A stretch of DNA of 64,000 nucleotides, taken from assembly GCA_035610835.1 (NCBI GenBank), contig CM069459.1:52503755-52567754 (forward strand). Reading direction: 5' to 3'. The first letter of the stretch is position 1; each line of letters begins with the position of its first letter. Position numbers and translations under genes: made by a program. This DNA comes from Ophiura sarsii. Taxonomy: Eukaryota > Echinodermata > Ophiuroidea > Amphilepidida > Ophiuridae. Of this stretch, positions 41,980 through 55,700 are shown piece after piece. The notes beneath the pieces are model-generated. The model was not told where the DNA came from and searched no databases. It was given only the letters and a program-made list of their open reading frames with translations.

Positions 41980-43368
41980 CACTGCAAAAAGGTTGCTTAA
42001 AATACGTTGCTAAAAGTACTTTTATCATCCGTTGGTTGAGGTGTTGATTAAAATTCATTCAATATATGTAGAAAGTTAGGCGTTGTATAAAAGTAAAAAA
42101 TCCCCAGCGTTGAGCAATTCGTCGAAAACAATGTCCTTAAAATGTTGGTGGAAACTGTTTCTGTTGCTAAAATATGTTGCGTAAAAATATTCCACTTTGG
42201 CAACTGTTGCATGAGCATTGAGGACAATCACGCAACAGTTGATGCAAGTTACGCACATGTGAATTTTAGGCCAAAAAAAAACAATTTCGTTAGCTGTTGC
42301 ATACTTGAACAACTGTTGAGTGAATATAATTGCCTAACGTTTGAGTAACTAGAATTGTTCAACTGTTGGTGAAAACATGTTATCCAACGGTGTTGGGCAA
42401 ATGTTACTTAACAGTTGAGCGGTTGCATACTTGAACAACGTTGTGTAAAATGTTGAGTAAATATTTAAGCAACCTTTTTGCAGCGCAGGATCACAATTAG
42501 ATTTATTCTGTCTTGGCATCCAAAACGGAATACACTGACAATAGTTTAAAATTGCCATCCTTGTTTGACATATATTTGTTTATGAATATCATTTCAACGG
42601 TGTTATAGTGACGTCACTAGCGATGAATATTGAATAGTCGATTTTTATAGCCAAAAAATACACGACATGGACATATACTGAATAGTTCATGTCATGTGAT
42701 CTATTTTGCACCAAAAGAATCACATAAATATGTTTATGTGTTATATAATATGGACTCTTTATACCTTCATACCCAGATAGCAAGACTACGTTTGGCAAAC
42801 GTTCACAGTAAAAACACCATTGATAAGAGATGTCAGATATTATGTATAAGCCTATAGTTTAATAACATGTTAAAATAAATTACAGATTCACTACCGAGCG
42901 GGAATAGTGTATGTAGCTCTGCTGCATCGCCTAGAATTCCCATTACAAGTTACCGGTTCACTACCGGGAGGAAGTGATGTATGTAGCTTTGCTGCATCGC
43001 CCAGAATTCACATTATTTTGCCTACTGCGTGTTGCTATACAAAAATGCTCAATATATAATAAAAACTTGACACAAATAAAATACCTAACATATGGCTATA
43101 TTTGATAAATTAAGCAACAGTTGCTATACAAAAAATGCTCAATATAAAATGAAAACAATTCACAAATTAAGCAACAGTCACAAAATGCCCAACAAATGGT
43201 TAATTAATAATACCCAACTGTTGTGTAATTAAAATTGTGCAACTGCAGTAACTGGAATTGTTCAACTGTTGGTGAAAACATGTTATCCAACAGTCTGTTA
43301 AGCGGTTGCATACTTCAACAACGTTGTGTAAAATGTTGAGTAAATATTTAAGCAACCTTTTTGCAGTG
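41980..43368. mobile_element. MITE with CACTGCAAAAAGG ends and duplicated right end
   Basis: CACTGCAAAAAGGTTGCTTA and its inverse, flanked by TA. An earlier copy of the right end occurs at 42485 (GCAGCG), and the right-end stretch of about 115 bp before it is repeated at 43250-43368. Inside are GCAACAGTTG-type words and a tandem pair of about 66 bp (42890-43015) containing GTATGTAGCT and TGCTGCATCGCC. Confidence 0.55.
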
Positions 43369-43379
43369 TATGTTATTAA

Positions 43380-44930
43380 ACTAATAGCCGTGTGGAAAGT
43401 GTTAACAACCTAATTATTTCTATTGAAATCACGAATTAATTCATATTGTAAAAAACAATACATCATAAGTCTATAATACAAGTGTTAATAGTATTAATAG
43501 TTATTGTACTTAATATTGTTTTATTATGCTGTTGACAAAATACAGATATCAATTTATTTGTGCATGTAATCTAAGACTAAAACATCACTGAAACATGAAT
43601 TGACGCATAAACAATAGGTTAATCGTCCCTTGAACTTTACAAATAAGCGTTGTAGTGTCATTTTAAGACATTTTAGGATGACCTATAACATAAGTGACAT
43701 AGGACTACCATAATTAACATTTTACTCAGTACCAAACCCGGTCCGTATATGACCGGGCAATCGTTTTTCGTTTTTCATTTTCCATGTAACTAAACACCGT
43801 GAAAAAGTCTTATAATGAATGGTCGTTTTGCACTGTGGGCCTGTTTTGGGCATATTTGGGAATTATTTCCTTGCCACCATTCCCCCCCCCCCCCCCCCCC
43901 CCCCCCCAACATCGGTGATGTTTATTGCAGAGATGCATAAAATCAAAACTTGTACATAAACATAAATGGCTCAAAGGCCGAGGTGCCATTCCGTAACATC
44001 AAGATCAAGCGCTCTGGCACCTCCTTCCAACCTCTCCCTGTACTAAAAGTCCTCCACATAACTAAGGAATACTACTACAATTAAAGTATGCAAGCATGTG
44101 GCCATTCAAAAAGTTGAGAACAACTAAGCTCCATAATTTGATATCCAAACTGCTCAATTTAAATATGAAGCTTAACCAGGGTAATGTAGTTATTGTAATT
44201 TGTTCACAGAATATATGAATATGTATCATTATCTTCAACTACTAAACTGATGAAGAATGTATTTATCATAATTTTGAACTATGTTACTGTGAACTACGAT
44301 TTACTTAAATATATGTATCAAGGCATGACCACTGCTTCCCTCATGATATTTTTTAATTTCCTGTTACTATCCACTTCAACTGCTCGACTGATGAAGAGGC
44401 TCTGCTTTTATAAACCTTTATGACTTTGTGCTACTCTATTGTATATAGCTCTTCTTCAGGTGTTATATTATTTACCAAGTATGATGTGATTCTGCTGAAG
44501 GTATTGGTCATATGCATCATTTAATTGATCATTGATTTTTTTCTGCTGACCTATTGCAGTTACCCTTGAACTACAAGACTGATCAAGGGTGTAAAAGACC
44601 ACACCTAATAGTCTAGGGATTAATCCTCATTGCTACAAAACTGCCAATGAGTCAGTTTAAGTATATCGCCTTATCCCCAAAAGCTACTTAACTCATACAA
44701 AAATATTTTTACTCATTGCCAAATTTATAAACTCAATCATTTTGACCGCGCCCTGTTATCGCTACCCCCTGAACTACCAGCCTGAACAGGAGAGTGCCAA
44801 AACAGTAGCCTCCTATATCAATGACTAACCATTTTCAATGCGTCAACTAGAACCTTCATATCCAAATGAAGCGAACTACCCATTGCATCGTTTATACACG
44901 CCTTATCGCATGTATAGACCTTCAACACGA
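43380..44930. other. Intergenic, low-complexity and degenerate repeats
   Basis: Holds a poly-C run (43884-43908) and scattered ACTGATGAAG-type words that may be decayed copies of the following minisatellite. No gene supported. Confidence 0.4.
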
Positions 44931-44931
44931 G

Positions 44932-45184
44932 CCTCATATACTAATGAAGCAAATCATCATACAAATTTAAACCTCATTTACCGATGAAGCAAATTATTAC
45001 TTAATCATGCCGCCAAATAAACTGATATACCAAATTATAATTCAAGCGTGCCACCTCATAAACTGATGAAGCAAATTATCATTTAAATGACGCCTCATAT
45101 ACTGATGAAGCAGCTTATCCTATATAATTTGAACCTCCTTCACCGATGAAGTAGATTATTATTTAAACTTGACGTCTCATATAA
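44932..45184. repeat. Minisatellite, period about 41 bp
   Basis: About six degenerate units of the form CTCATA, ACTGATGAAGC, AAATTATCAT, TTAAA. Confidence 0.6.
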
Positions 45185-45394
45185 GTTTCAAGTATATTCT
45201 ATTATAATAACCTTGCTCATTGAAACAGTGGAACTATTTTTTTCATTTATATACAATGCTAAATACAACATGGATAGTAAATATCAAACAATTACATCAA
45301 AATAAGAGCTGTGAAATAATATCACGGCATATACATTGCTACATATTTAAAAATGAATACAATTCATCTAGACTATTACCGATCATACTGGCCA

Positions 45395-45640
45395 CTCAAA
45401 TTTTACTCGTGTTTTGGATTAGCTGAAATCTTGTCGGGAAATAATAACGTGGTTAAATATTTTCAGAAAGAAGGCACACATGTTTCGTGATATGTAATGT
45501 AGGCCAATTAGGTAGCACGGTAAATGCAATCAATTCAGTTGATGATGCAGACGATTCAATTGATTCTAACGTAGAATCAGGGTGTGATTCCCCTTTGTAG
45601 TCCGTTGCGCATGGCTACATGGGTAACCTCTAAAGCAAGT
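45395..45640. pseudogene. Orphan fragment of the intron-1 module
   Basis: CGTGTTTTGGATTAGCTGAAATCTTGTCGGGAAATAAT-type sequence and TTTGTAGTCCGTTGCGC, TGGCTACATGG match the block beside exon 2 in the three genes, in the same orientation. No exon 2 or CCP exon follows, so this is probably all that is left of another gene copy. Confidence 0.5.
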
Positions 45641-45649
45641 TTCCCTAAG

Positions 45650-46560
45650 GTCGTGTTTTTTAACCTGGGCTACATTTGTGTTACATGAGTCTATTTCATG
45701 AAATATACCTCCTTTCGCAGTTTCAGTAGAATATATCAACATGTTTACATCTAAAGTGTATGAAACCATATATATTTGGAAAGCTTATAGTCTAAGGATT
45801 GAAAATATGGTAACTCAAAATCTCTTTTTTTCCTCCATTGTATAAAAAATGCAGGACCTATTCAAAGGCTAGAAATGTTTTTGCTGTAATTGAGTAAATT
45901 AACCATTCAGCCATATACAAAATTAATTTTTCAGCTTATTAGGAAATATATATACAGGGTGGTCAAAATACAAAATTTTAGATAATGGAAAAGATAACTA
46001 AATTATGCAAATACAAATTAGAGCTCATTGCTTTTACATTAAAATCAAAGCCTTGATAACTCTTTCCAATTTTCCTGCAAGGAAAATTTTGAAACATTGA
46101 CAAAAACGGATTTGTAACTATGTGCACATGGTTCATCCTACTTCGTTAATCAGATTTGAAAATTAGTTAATTAGCTTAATTGACACTTTAAGTAAATGAT
46201 GTAAAACATTGTTGCATCATTTAAGAACTAAACTGACATAATACTAAGAATTAGAATGCTCTATTACAGGAAAACGGTCCATTTTTACCCATTATTAGAC
46301 AATAGTATCTCCTCCTCCTCCACTTCCTCCTCCTCCACTTCCTCCTCCTCCACTTCCTCAACCACCCTGACGAATTATGCTGTAACGAGCTGTATTAATT
46401 TAATCAAAGGTGATGGATTTGTTCTCTTTTCAGATTATTAAAGGGGATTAAATTGCCGTTAAAATAAGTCCAAACACAAGTCAATCGCGTAAAGGGTTAC
46501 ACAAATACAATAGCCTAAGTACAAAAAAATGATTAGAATGTAACAAGGTAGAAAAACGTG
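45650..46560. mobile_element. Single arm of the 18-21 kb foldback family
   Basis: Runs from TAAGGTCGTGTTTTTTAACC through TTTCATGAAATATACCTCCT, a TCCTCC run at 46303-46353, to GTAGAAAAACGTGACC. It matches the inverse of 19960-20975 along its whole length, without the second arm. Confidence 0.6.
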
Positions 46561-46620
46561 ACCCTATAATAGCAGGCCACACTTGACTGATACATGCAGG
46601 TCGCATATCTATCTAATGAA

Positions 46621-46770
46621 TTATTCCGTAATTTTGCAACCCAACAGTTCAAATTTCATACACCAGTAAGAACCTGAAGTAGCCTGTGGATAGATGCGCA
46701 CGATTCGAGCAGTGACAGGTTCGAATTGTATAGTAACCTCAGTGCCACTGTTAGTGTTGGCGCTGAATAC
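46621..46770 (-). CDS. Gene 3 exon 10: end of divergent F5/8C domain and stop
   Basis: 150-nt terminal exon after TTCACCCAG: VFSANTNSGTEVTIQFEPVT, ARIVRIYPQA, MKFELLGCKITE, TAA. FELLGC is the closing cysteine motif; ARIVRIYP is the usual R-x-V-R-hydrophobic strand. Confidence 0.82.
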   Translation of the reverse strand, partial: VFSANTNSGTEVTIQFEPVTARIVRIYPQATSGSYWCMKFELLGCKITE

Positions 46771-49700
46771 CTGGGTGAAGAAAAAAAAATCAAAAAATTA
46801 ACCAATGAGTTGACATTATTCAATGGTTTGACAACAAATGGTTTGACAACATCAAGGAATGGACTGGTATGAGTCTTATAAAGGCCAAGCGTCTGGCACA
46901 AGACAGAGTAGCTTGGAGAAAGATGATCCGGAGATGTGATCGTATGGGAGCCAATCGTCATATCTGACGGAGGCCGAAGAAGAAGAAGAAGATGACATTA
47001 TTCACATTAAAATATGGAGATTTAGGGGGGGGGCACAACACCAGATATGAATGTCTCATTGGATTTCACTTAATTTGGAATAAATCGTCCTCATTTATTT
47101 GCCCTTTAGTTCCCATTCTGGCATGTCGGGTCCGGGAATACTTGCAGTCAAATATTATACTTGAATTCTTTTTTTTTAAACGTTAAAAAGTCTTACGTGT
47201 GTACCACGTGATAAATTTCCTTTAAAATCGAAAATCAATATGTTGTAATATTGTGGGCAAAGTATAAGAGATTACCTTTATTTAATTGATTTAAATCATG
47301 CTACCCTCACGCCAAATTAATATCACAAGGACCCAACTTATCACATAAGGTCTACCTCCTCACTCATAACTTTCGCTAATATTATGAATGTCAGCCTCAT
47401 GGCATTTGTCACGATTACAGCTCTGAATCATAGCTACACCTTTTAATTAGTAAATGTTAATTTATGCCTGTTTCACTTTTGTTATGAGGCGATCAAAGCC
47501 AAAGAAAGAATTTGGAAAACGGACACGGAAAATTACCCTATAGATAAATACACATTTTTTTGTTTTTTTCCTCCGTATGGAATGATTAGAAATAATATCC
47601 CGATTTAAATACTGAAAATAGAAAACCATGGATGATTTCTGAATATAATACTGTATTATCATGTAGAAATCAGTTTGTAGGCAATATTAACCTTTGTTGG
47701 CTTGCTAATAGTATAATATCAGCTCGAATTTATTGCTTATACGCCTTTAGCATACAGCTATTCAGTCAAATTTTCGTTGTTACAAGTCAAACCACAGTGA
47801 TGCCTCGAATGGAAAATCTTAACATGAAAGTCACTTTATGAGTTTACCTTATACAATGTTATATGTAACTTTTAGAATAGTCAATCAGGTAGTCAGCGAT
47901 AGAAAAATATATCTTCGAGAGACTTGAAATCTATCCGTTTAGTCCTGTAAAATGAAGATCTCTAGTTCTTATGAAAAGCAAATATGACTTTTGCAGCGGT
48001 TCTCTAAAATTCTGGTTAATTAGAAGGCATTTTCCCCCAATAAATCTGTCACTTTTATTGTTTATAGTCTGTGTAAGAGATATTTGTACCTTAGAATGGT
48101 TTTAATTGACCGATAGGTACGTTTTGTCTCTTAGAATTGGCCAAATGAATAGCAGTTAGGAGACATTTGGCTGTTTTTATCCGTTTCCGGCGCACTAAAT
48201 GGACGTTTGATTTTCACTGCATATCAAGTAAAGTGCAACTAGTATTCAAACCAATTTACTATGAATTTGTAGCTGATATTCAAAGCTACACTTGTGGAAT
48301 ATATCATACGATTGGCTTATATAATAGCAAACTTATGAGGTAGTGGGTAGAACTTATTGAATGACCCTCGTACTACCAAACGAGGAGTGATTTAGTGCTG
48401 TACGCCTTCAGCACATATTCCGCTTGGTAAATGCTGAAAGGGGTGTAGTCCTTTCTGTCGTCTATGGTCATTAAATACAAACTACTTTGAATTACTTTCA
48501 AACCTATATACACCTAGCACATAAAGTCCCTGACCAGGTGCTTTGAGGTTGGCTAATTCAAAATATATAATCGGTACCAAAAATTTGAGTTGTACATTAA
48601 ATGAGCAAATTTCTTCTCCGCAGTTTGATACCTCATTCATCAAAATCGAATGGATACTTTTAAAGTTATGGCGATTTCAATGACCGCGCATAACAACAGC
48701 AAAGTTGCACTAGGTATAGGAAATCATTGATTTGTGTGACAGTTATGACAGTAATCACACACACGGGCACACACAATTCAATGAATACCTAGTGCAACTT
48801 TGCTGTTGTTATGCGCAGTCATTGAAATCGCCATAACTTTAAAAGTATCCATTCGATTTTGTTGAATGAGGTATCAAACTGCGGAGAAGAAATTTGCTCA
48901 TTTAATGTATATCTACGATTGTTGGTACCGATTATATATTTGTAATTAGCCAACCTCATAGCACCTGGTCAGGGACTTTATGTGCTACGTGTATATACCG
49001 TATATTACATACATAGTATATTGGAATCAATAGTGAATGCAGCATCAATTTATACAAACCTTGTTTTCTGCAGCATCCGTACAAAAGGTTTCTGGGTCTA
49101 ATGTGCTGGATAAGAATGTAGACACTTTCAGTCTTGGCACCCAGTCGTCATAGTCGGCTGCCCGATAAAAACCTTTTGTCACCACACCAGTCACAGTGGT
49201 TTGATATCCGATATCTGCCTGAATCCACGGCATAGGATCCGAGGAGGAAGCAAACCACGCATAGATTCCATTAAGCCTTGCATAGTATGCTCGCCAATGC
49301 GAACCACTATTACGCTCAGTTGAGGCTTGAATGTCACTATCAGGTATAGATCCATCTTTCATACCAAGTGGAACAAAACATTCTAGAGAGAAAAATAAAA
49401 AATAAATAAATAAAAAATAATCTCATAAGATTTAATCTTTTATTATATTAAACAAAAGCCCTCGCTGGATCTTCAATATGCTTAATTCCAACAGCCTCAA
49501 AGAGATTTTGAATGTGCTGAAGCGGAAAATTGGGAATGCGTTTATATATTTTGTCCATGTTAACTAGATGCTACAACAAACAGCAAACATGAAGTTGTAT
49601 TCCTCTTGGCTTCCTTCACTGTTTGTTAAGTCTCTACCCGCGAGCCCTAAATAGTTGATGAACCTTGGAAATCAATTGAAAATTATGAACTTTTATTTCG

Positions 49701-52700
49701 AATGCTACATGTTTATAAAGACCACGAAGACGGTGCGTTGCTCGTGGGCCAAGAATTTGGGGCATAGGTTGTTTGTTAAGACCCCAATATTATGCAAGTC
49801 GCTGCCACCTAAAGGCTGCCGGCAATATTCTAGGAATTAACATTTTGAAGAAAAAACCCGGAAAATTGTCCACCAAACCTCATCTCCTTTTGTGGGAATA
49901 GTTTAAAGTCCTTTTGAAATGTGTTGATTGTTTTTTGAAAATGTTTGAAGCAGTTTTAAAATCTTTGAACTGTTATCGATTTGTGAATTTTTTGTTGTTG
50001 AAATATTTACAAACTTTTGAATTATTTTGTTTTGATCGTTTTGGGGTTTTTTTAATTGGAAAAGTATAGAATTCATTTCAAGACATTTTATACAGAAGGA
50101 AAATAATTATGTCTAATCCCATAGAACAAGGTGTGTTTATTGTATTTATTTGTGTGCGTGTGTGGGTTTTTTCGCCGATTTGTGTATAATACTAATAAGA
50201 ATGTTTTATTTAAATGATGGTCAATACTATTTTGCTTATACCCCTGTCACACAATCGGCGATCAGGCGTTCAGGCCTTGCGCCCTCGTTGTGCTGAAAAA
50301 AGTATCAAAAAGTATCAAAACGCCATGCAAAACGTAGTTAGGTCTCTAGGAACCGATTGGGGACGCAGTGGACACAACCTAGAGCGGGGCAGGGTCCCCA
50401 TGTTCGCCCTTGAGCGCCATACAAAGCGCCGCGCTTGTTTACGCTCTGCTGCGGTCAAGCTAGCGCTTGTGTTGCGCTTATAAGTCGCTGTCTGCGTTCT
50501 AGTACCTTCGCAACACGTTTTCATAACGTTATGTGAGTGGGCGCGGAGAGTACAGAGGGAGTGCACGAAGGGTTAGATTAACAAACATATGGTCATGTGT
50601 TTTAAGCTCGCCTCCTTTCGCGTTACACACGGATTTTGGCTTTCGCGACATGATTTTAACTTTACACATTTATATTTGCTTGTATACCCACCTGAGGTAG
50701 TACAAGTATACATTTTCTGAAGGGAAATTGCATGAGGAAACCAAATATGCCATTGAAATTATAGTACGACCAATAACTAAAATGGTATGATCGGAAATAT
50801 TTGGGAAAATATCCTCTCTTTTTTTAATTTTTAATTTGAGATCCATATATTTTTTATACCTACCCCTATCATGATTTACTTTACATATTTGAATTTCTCA
50901 TGAAATTACCCATTAGATGATATATAATTGTTAAAGTTACTACGTCGGTATGGTAATTATACCGGCTAGTGAATATCTTCAATGTTTATTTTATATATTT
51001 TTAGAATTTTCAGAAATATTTTTTTAAGGATGACCCCTTCCCTGATCTAAACTGCATTTCTGAATTCCTCTAGTTACAAGCTTTCCAAAAATGTATACTT
51101 TTGCTATCGTAGGTTGAAAACTTTTTCTGTTATAGTCATTTTTATTAATCCGGTAAATTAAGGCTGGTTATTCATGTAGACTGTGTAGCGAATAGGAAGA
51201 AAGCTGATGATCATGGTCTTATCCATAATTAATTAGTTGACAAGTCTGTTGAACCACATACTTAAAGACTACTAAATATCCTTTAAAATGAGACCAGAAT
51301 CGTGTTTGTAACATTAGGGGATGACTAGTTATTGTAAAAAGAACAAAGCATGGGATTATCCCCATTGAGTTTGTTACAGGCGGCACCCCTTCCAGCACCA
51401 CCCCTGGTCCCCAAACTTCAAACAGCTGTATCTCCTTTTCTGTATTAGCTATACCAATGCCATTTTGCAGGCAGATATCTCGCTATTAGGGCTTTAAAAT
51501 GATACCAAATTGTTGAGATAGCTTTTGTGGTTTCAAAGATATTTGATGAATATGACAGCATGAAATTAAAAAATGTAACAGCACCACCCTATTGGGAGGC
51601 GAGTTCATAACGCGTGACCATATAGAAATACATTGTGTAGTAGATATAGAAGGAATAACAATGATCCATGATTAAAGCTCTAATCATATGGCCGATCTTT
51701 AACATTGATTGTTATTTAAATCCTTAGAGAGCATAATCCTAGCTTAGCGTAATGCGATAATGCCACTTTTGTATAGCCACGGAAATAGTAGCGTGTCTTT
51801 TCGCGGGAGTTTTGAACAGGTGTATCAATAACATTGCTGAATCTGAATACATTAAAATAATATAGCGATAGTATCATGATGTGTTTGTCCCTGCTCATAT
51901 GATTTGTGTGAGCTTGCATTACGTAACTTCAGTTACTTTCATCGCATTGTATCCAACAATATCATTATAGAATCCCGTTTCAAATAAAACTGCACATTAA
52001 TGCACAGGTCCAGTCACAATTTTAAAAATCGGTATTTTTAGTGAAATTTGATACCAAAAAATGGATTGATTCTCCGACTCATTTCCTTTCGAAAAATGTA
52101 TACTTTTATACACATCAAAATAGACAACAATGTCTCCGTCTCAGATCATATGAATATTCATAAAATATAATATATATGCCGATAAATATTGATTAACAGT
52201 TTGGCAGTTTGTTTGTGTATCGCCATCGATAACGGACAATGTGGGTCAGAATAAGCCCCTTGTTCTGGCGCTAAAACCAAACACATGTCATATGACTTGA
52301 CTTGACTTGATATGACTTGACTTGACTTGACGTGACGTAACGTTTTTAAACGTTACTTAAAAGTCACGTCATGTTATGCCATATTAGGGCATGTCATGCC
52401 ATGTCAAGTCATGTCATTTTTAAATAGGTCAACCTTACCACATGTTGTAGAGGCAGGTGCTGGTCGCCACTCTGCTGAGTTTGCGCCTAAAGCAGTGCAT
52501 GTGATTTCTGTTGATCCACTTGCTCTAAATCCTGCATCACATGTGATGGTTTGTGTGTCGCCATCAATAGAAGACGGTGCAGAGTCTGACACAGCTCCAT
52601 ACTCAGGGCCATCAAAAGCTTTACATTCGGGAACTAAATTATGTATAATATAATGATATAAAGGGTTATGAATTTACCACGGACGATCTCTAACATATAT

Positions 52701-55700
52701 ACACTAGGTCACAGAGCACTATTTTGTTCACATTAGACAACCAACAAAATGGTTGTCCGAGCACACAGCTTCTCAGACTGGTTGCGACGAGCTCTGCTTG
52801 AGTGCATACCCATGTATGGAGACTCCACCCTTTTATTTGCATCATAGCGCATGTTCACACCTCTCCCTGCATCAATACAATACCAACGTTTCTGGTCCTA
52901 GCAACAGAGTACAGTAGGCGCTTCTAACTGTTTTGAGCAAAGTAGTGCTATACTATTGTGTCATGTTCATCGAGATATTGTACATTTTTCTCAAGATACT
53001 ACACAGTAAAGTTGTATGAGAGACCCGGTTGCATAATAACACGCAAACATATCTTACCACACGTAGTATGATTTGCTGTTGGCTCCCACTCTGCTGAATT
53101 TTGATCTAAATTAATGGACGTTTTATATTTATATGTTTCTTTTAATGTCTATGGTATGACTCTAAAAAATTGGATTGATTCTTCGACTCATTTCCTTTCG
53201 AAAAATGTTTGCTTTCATAAACATCAACATAAACAACAATGCCTCCGTCTCAGATCATTTGAATATTCATAAGATATCATGAATATACAAATAAGTATTG
53301 ATTAACAGTTTGGCAGTTTGTTTGTGTGTCGCCATCGACATGACGTGACCTAACGTTAAAGTCACGTCATGTCATGTCATATTAGTGCATGTCATGCCAT
53401 GTAATGTCATGTCATGTCATTTTTAAATAAGTCAACCTTACCACATGTTGTAGATTCAGGTGCTGGTCGCCATTCTGCTGAGTTTGCGCCTAAAGCAGTG
53501 CATGTGATTTCTGTTGATCCACTTGCTCTAAATCCTGCATCACATGTGATGGTTTGTGTGTCGCCATCAATAAAAGACGATGCCGAGTCTGACACAGCTC
53601 CATACTCAGGGCCATCAAAAGCTTTACATTCTGGAACTAAATTATTGATAATATGATGATATAAAGGGTTATGAATTTACCACGGACGATCTTTAACATA
53701 TATACATTAGGTGCACACAGAGCACTATTTTGTTCACATTAGGCAACCAACAAAATGGTTGTCCGAGCACACAGCTACTCAGACTGGTTGCGACGAGCTC
53801 TGCTTAGTGCATACCATGTATGGAGACTCCACCCTTTTATTTGCATCATAGCGCATGTTCACACCTTTCCCTGCATCAATACAATACCAACGTGTTTGGC
53901 CCTAGCAATAGAGTACAGTAGGCGCTTCTAACTGTTTTGAGCAAAGTAGTGCTATACAATTGTGTCATGTTCATCGAGATATTGTACATTTTTCTCAAGA
54001 TACTACACAGTAAAGTTGTATGAGAGACCCGGTTGCATAATAACACGCAAACATATCTTACCACACGTAGTATGATTTGCTGTTGGCTCCCACTCTGCTG
54101 AATGTTGATCTAAATTAATGCACATTATTTGTGCCGATCCGTTTACTCTAAATCCAGCATCGCACGTGATTGTTTGTTTATCACCGTCGATAAAAGATGA
54201 CGCTGGGTCGGCAACGGCTCCGTTATTTGGTGCGGCAAAAGCTCCACACTCGGGAACTGAAAAAAATGCAAATAAACCCCAATGGTATTTTAGTTCTTAT
54301 ATTTCATCACAACTGTATCTATAAAATGTTATGATTATGTTTCAGCTGTCAAAGTGTGATATGAAGTAGGAAACAATGGACGTTTTATATTTATATGTTT
54401 TAATGTCTATGGTATGACTCTAAAAAATGGATTGATTCTTCGACTCATTTCCTTTCGAAAAATGTTTGCTTTTATAAACATCAACATAAACAACAATGGT
54501 CTCAGATCATTTGAATATTCATAAGATATCATAAATATACAAATAAGTATTGATTAACAGTTTGGCAGTTTGTTTGTGTGTCGCCATCGATAACGGACAA
54601 TGCGGCTCAGAATAAGTCCCATGGTATGGCGCTAAAACAAAACACATGTGATATGACTTGACTTGACTTGACTTGACTTGACTTGACATGACATGACTTG
54701 ACTTGACTTGACTTGACTTGACTTGACTTGACTTGACTTGACTTGACTTGACTTGACATGACATGACATGACATGACTTGACTTGACTTGACTTGACTTG
54801 ACTTGACTTGACTTGACTTGACTTGACTTGACTTGACTTGACATGACATGACATGACATGACTTGACTTGACTTGACTTGACTTGACTTGACTTGACTTG
54901 ACTTGACTTGACTTGACTTGACTTGACATGACATGACATGACGTGACCTAACGTTAAAGTCACGTCATGTCATGTCATATTAGTGCATGTCATGTCATGT
55001 AATGTCATGTCATGTCATTTTTAAATAAGTCAACCTTACCACATGTTGTAGATTCAGGTGCTGGTCGCCACTCTGCTGAGTTTGCGCCTAAAGCAGTACA
55101 TGTGATTTCTGTTGATCCACTGGCTCTAAATCCTGCATCACATGTGATGGTTTGTGTGTCGCCATCAATTGAAGACGATGCAGAGTCTGACACAGCTCCA
55201 TACTCAGGGCCATCAAAAGCTCTACATTCTGGAACTAAATTATTGATAATATGATGCTATAAAGGGTTATGAATTTACCACGGACGATCTTTAACATATA
55301 TACATTAGGTGCACACAGAGCACTATTTTGTTCACATTAGACAACCAACAAAATGGTTGTCCGAGCACTGGCGACGAGCTCTGCTTGAGTGCATACCCAT
55401 GTATGGAGACTCCACCCTTTTATTTGCATCATAGCGCACTGTTCACACCTTTCCCTGCATCAATACAATACCAACGTTTTTGGCCCTAGCAACAGAGTAC
55501 AGTAGGCGCTACTAACTGTTTTGAGCAAAGTAGTGCTATACAATTGTGTCATGTTCATCGAGATATTGTACAATTTTCTCAAGATATTACACAGTAAAGT
55601 TGTATGAGAGACCCGGTTGCATAATAACACGCAAACATATCTTACCACACGTAGTATGATTTGCTGTTGGCTCCCACTCTGCTGAATTTTGATCTAAATT

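Noticed and set aside
54519..54963. Three overlapping open frames of 100-136 codons rich in SSQVKS/CHVM
   Set aside because: They are translations of the ACTTG/ACATG pentanucleotide array, open in all frames because the repeat lacks stops.
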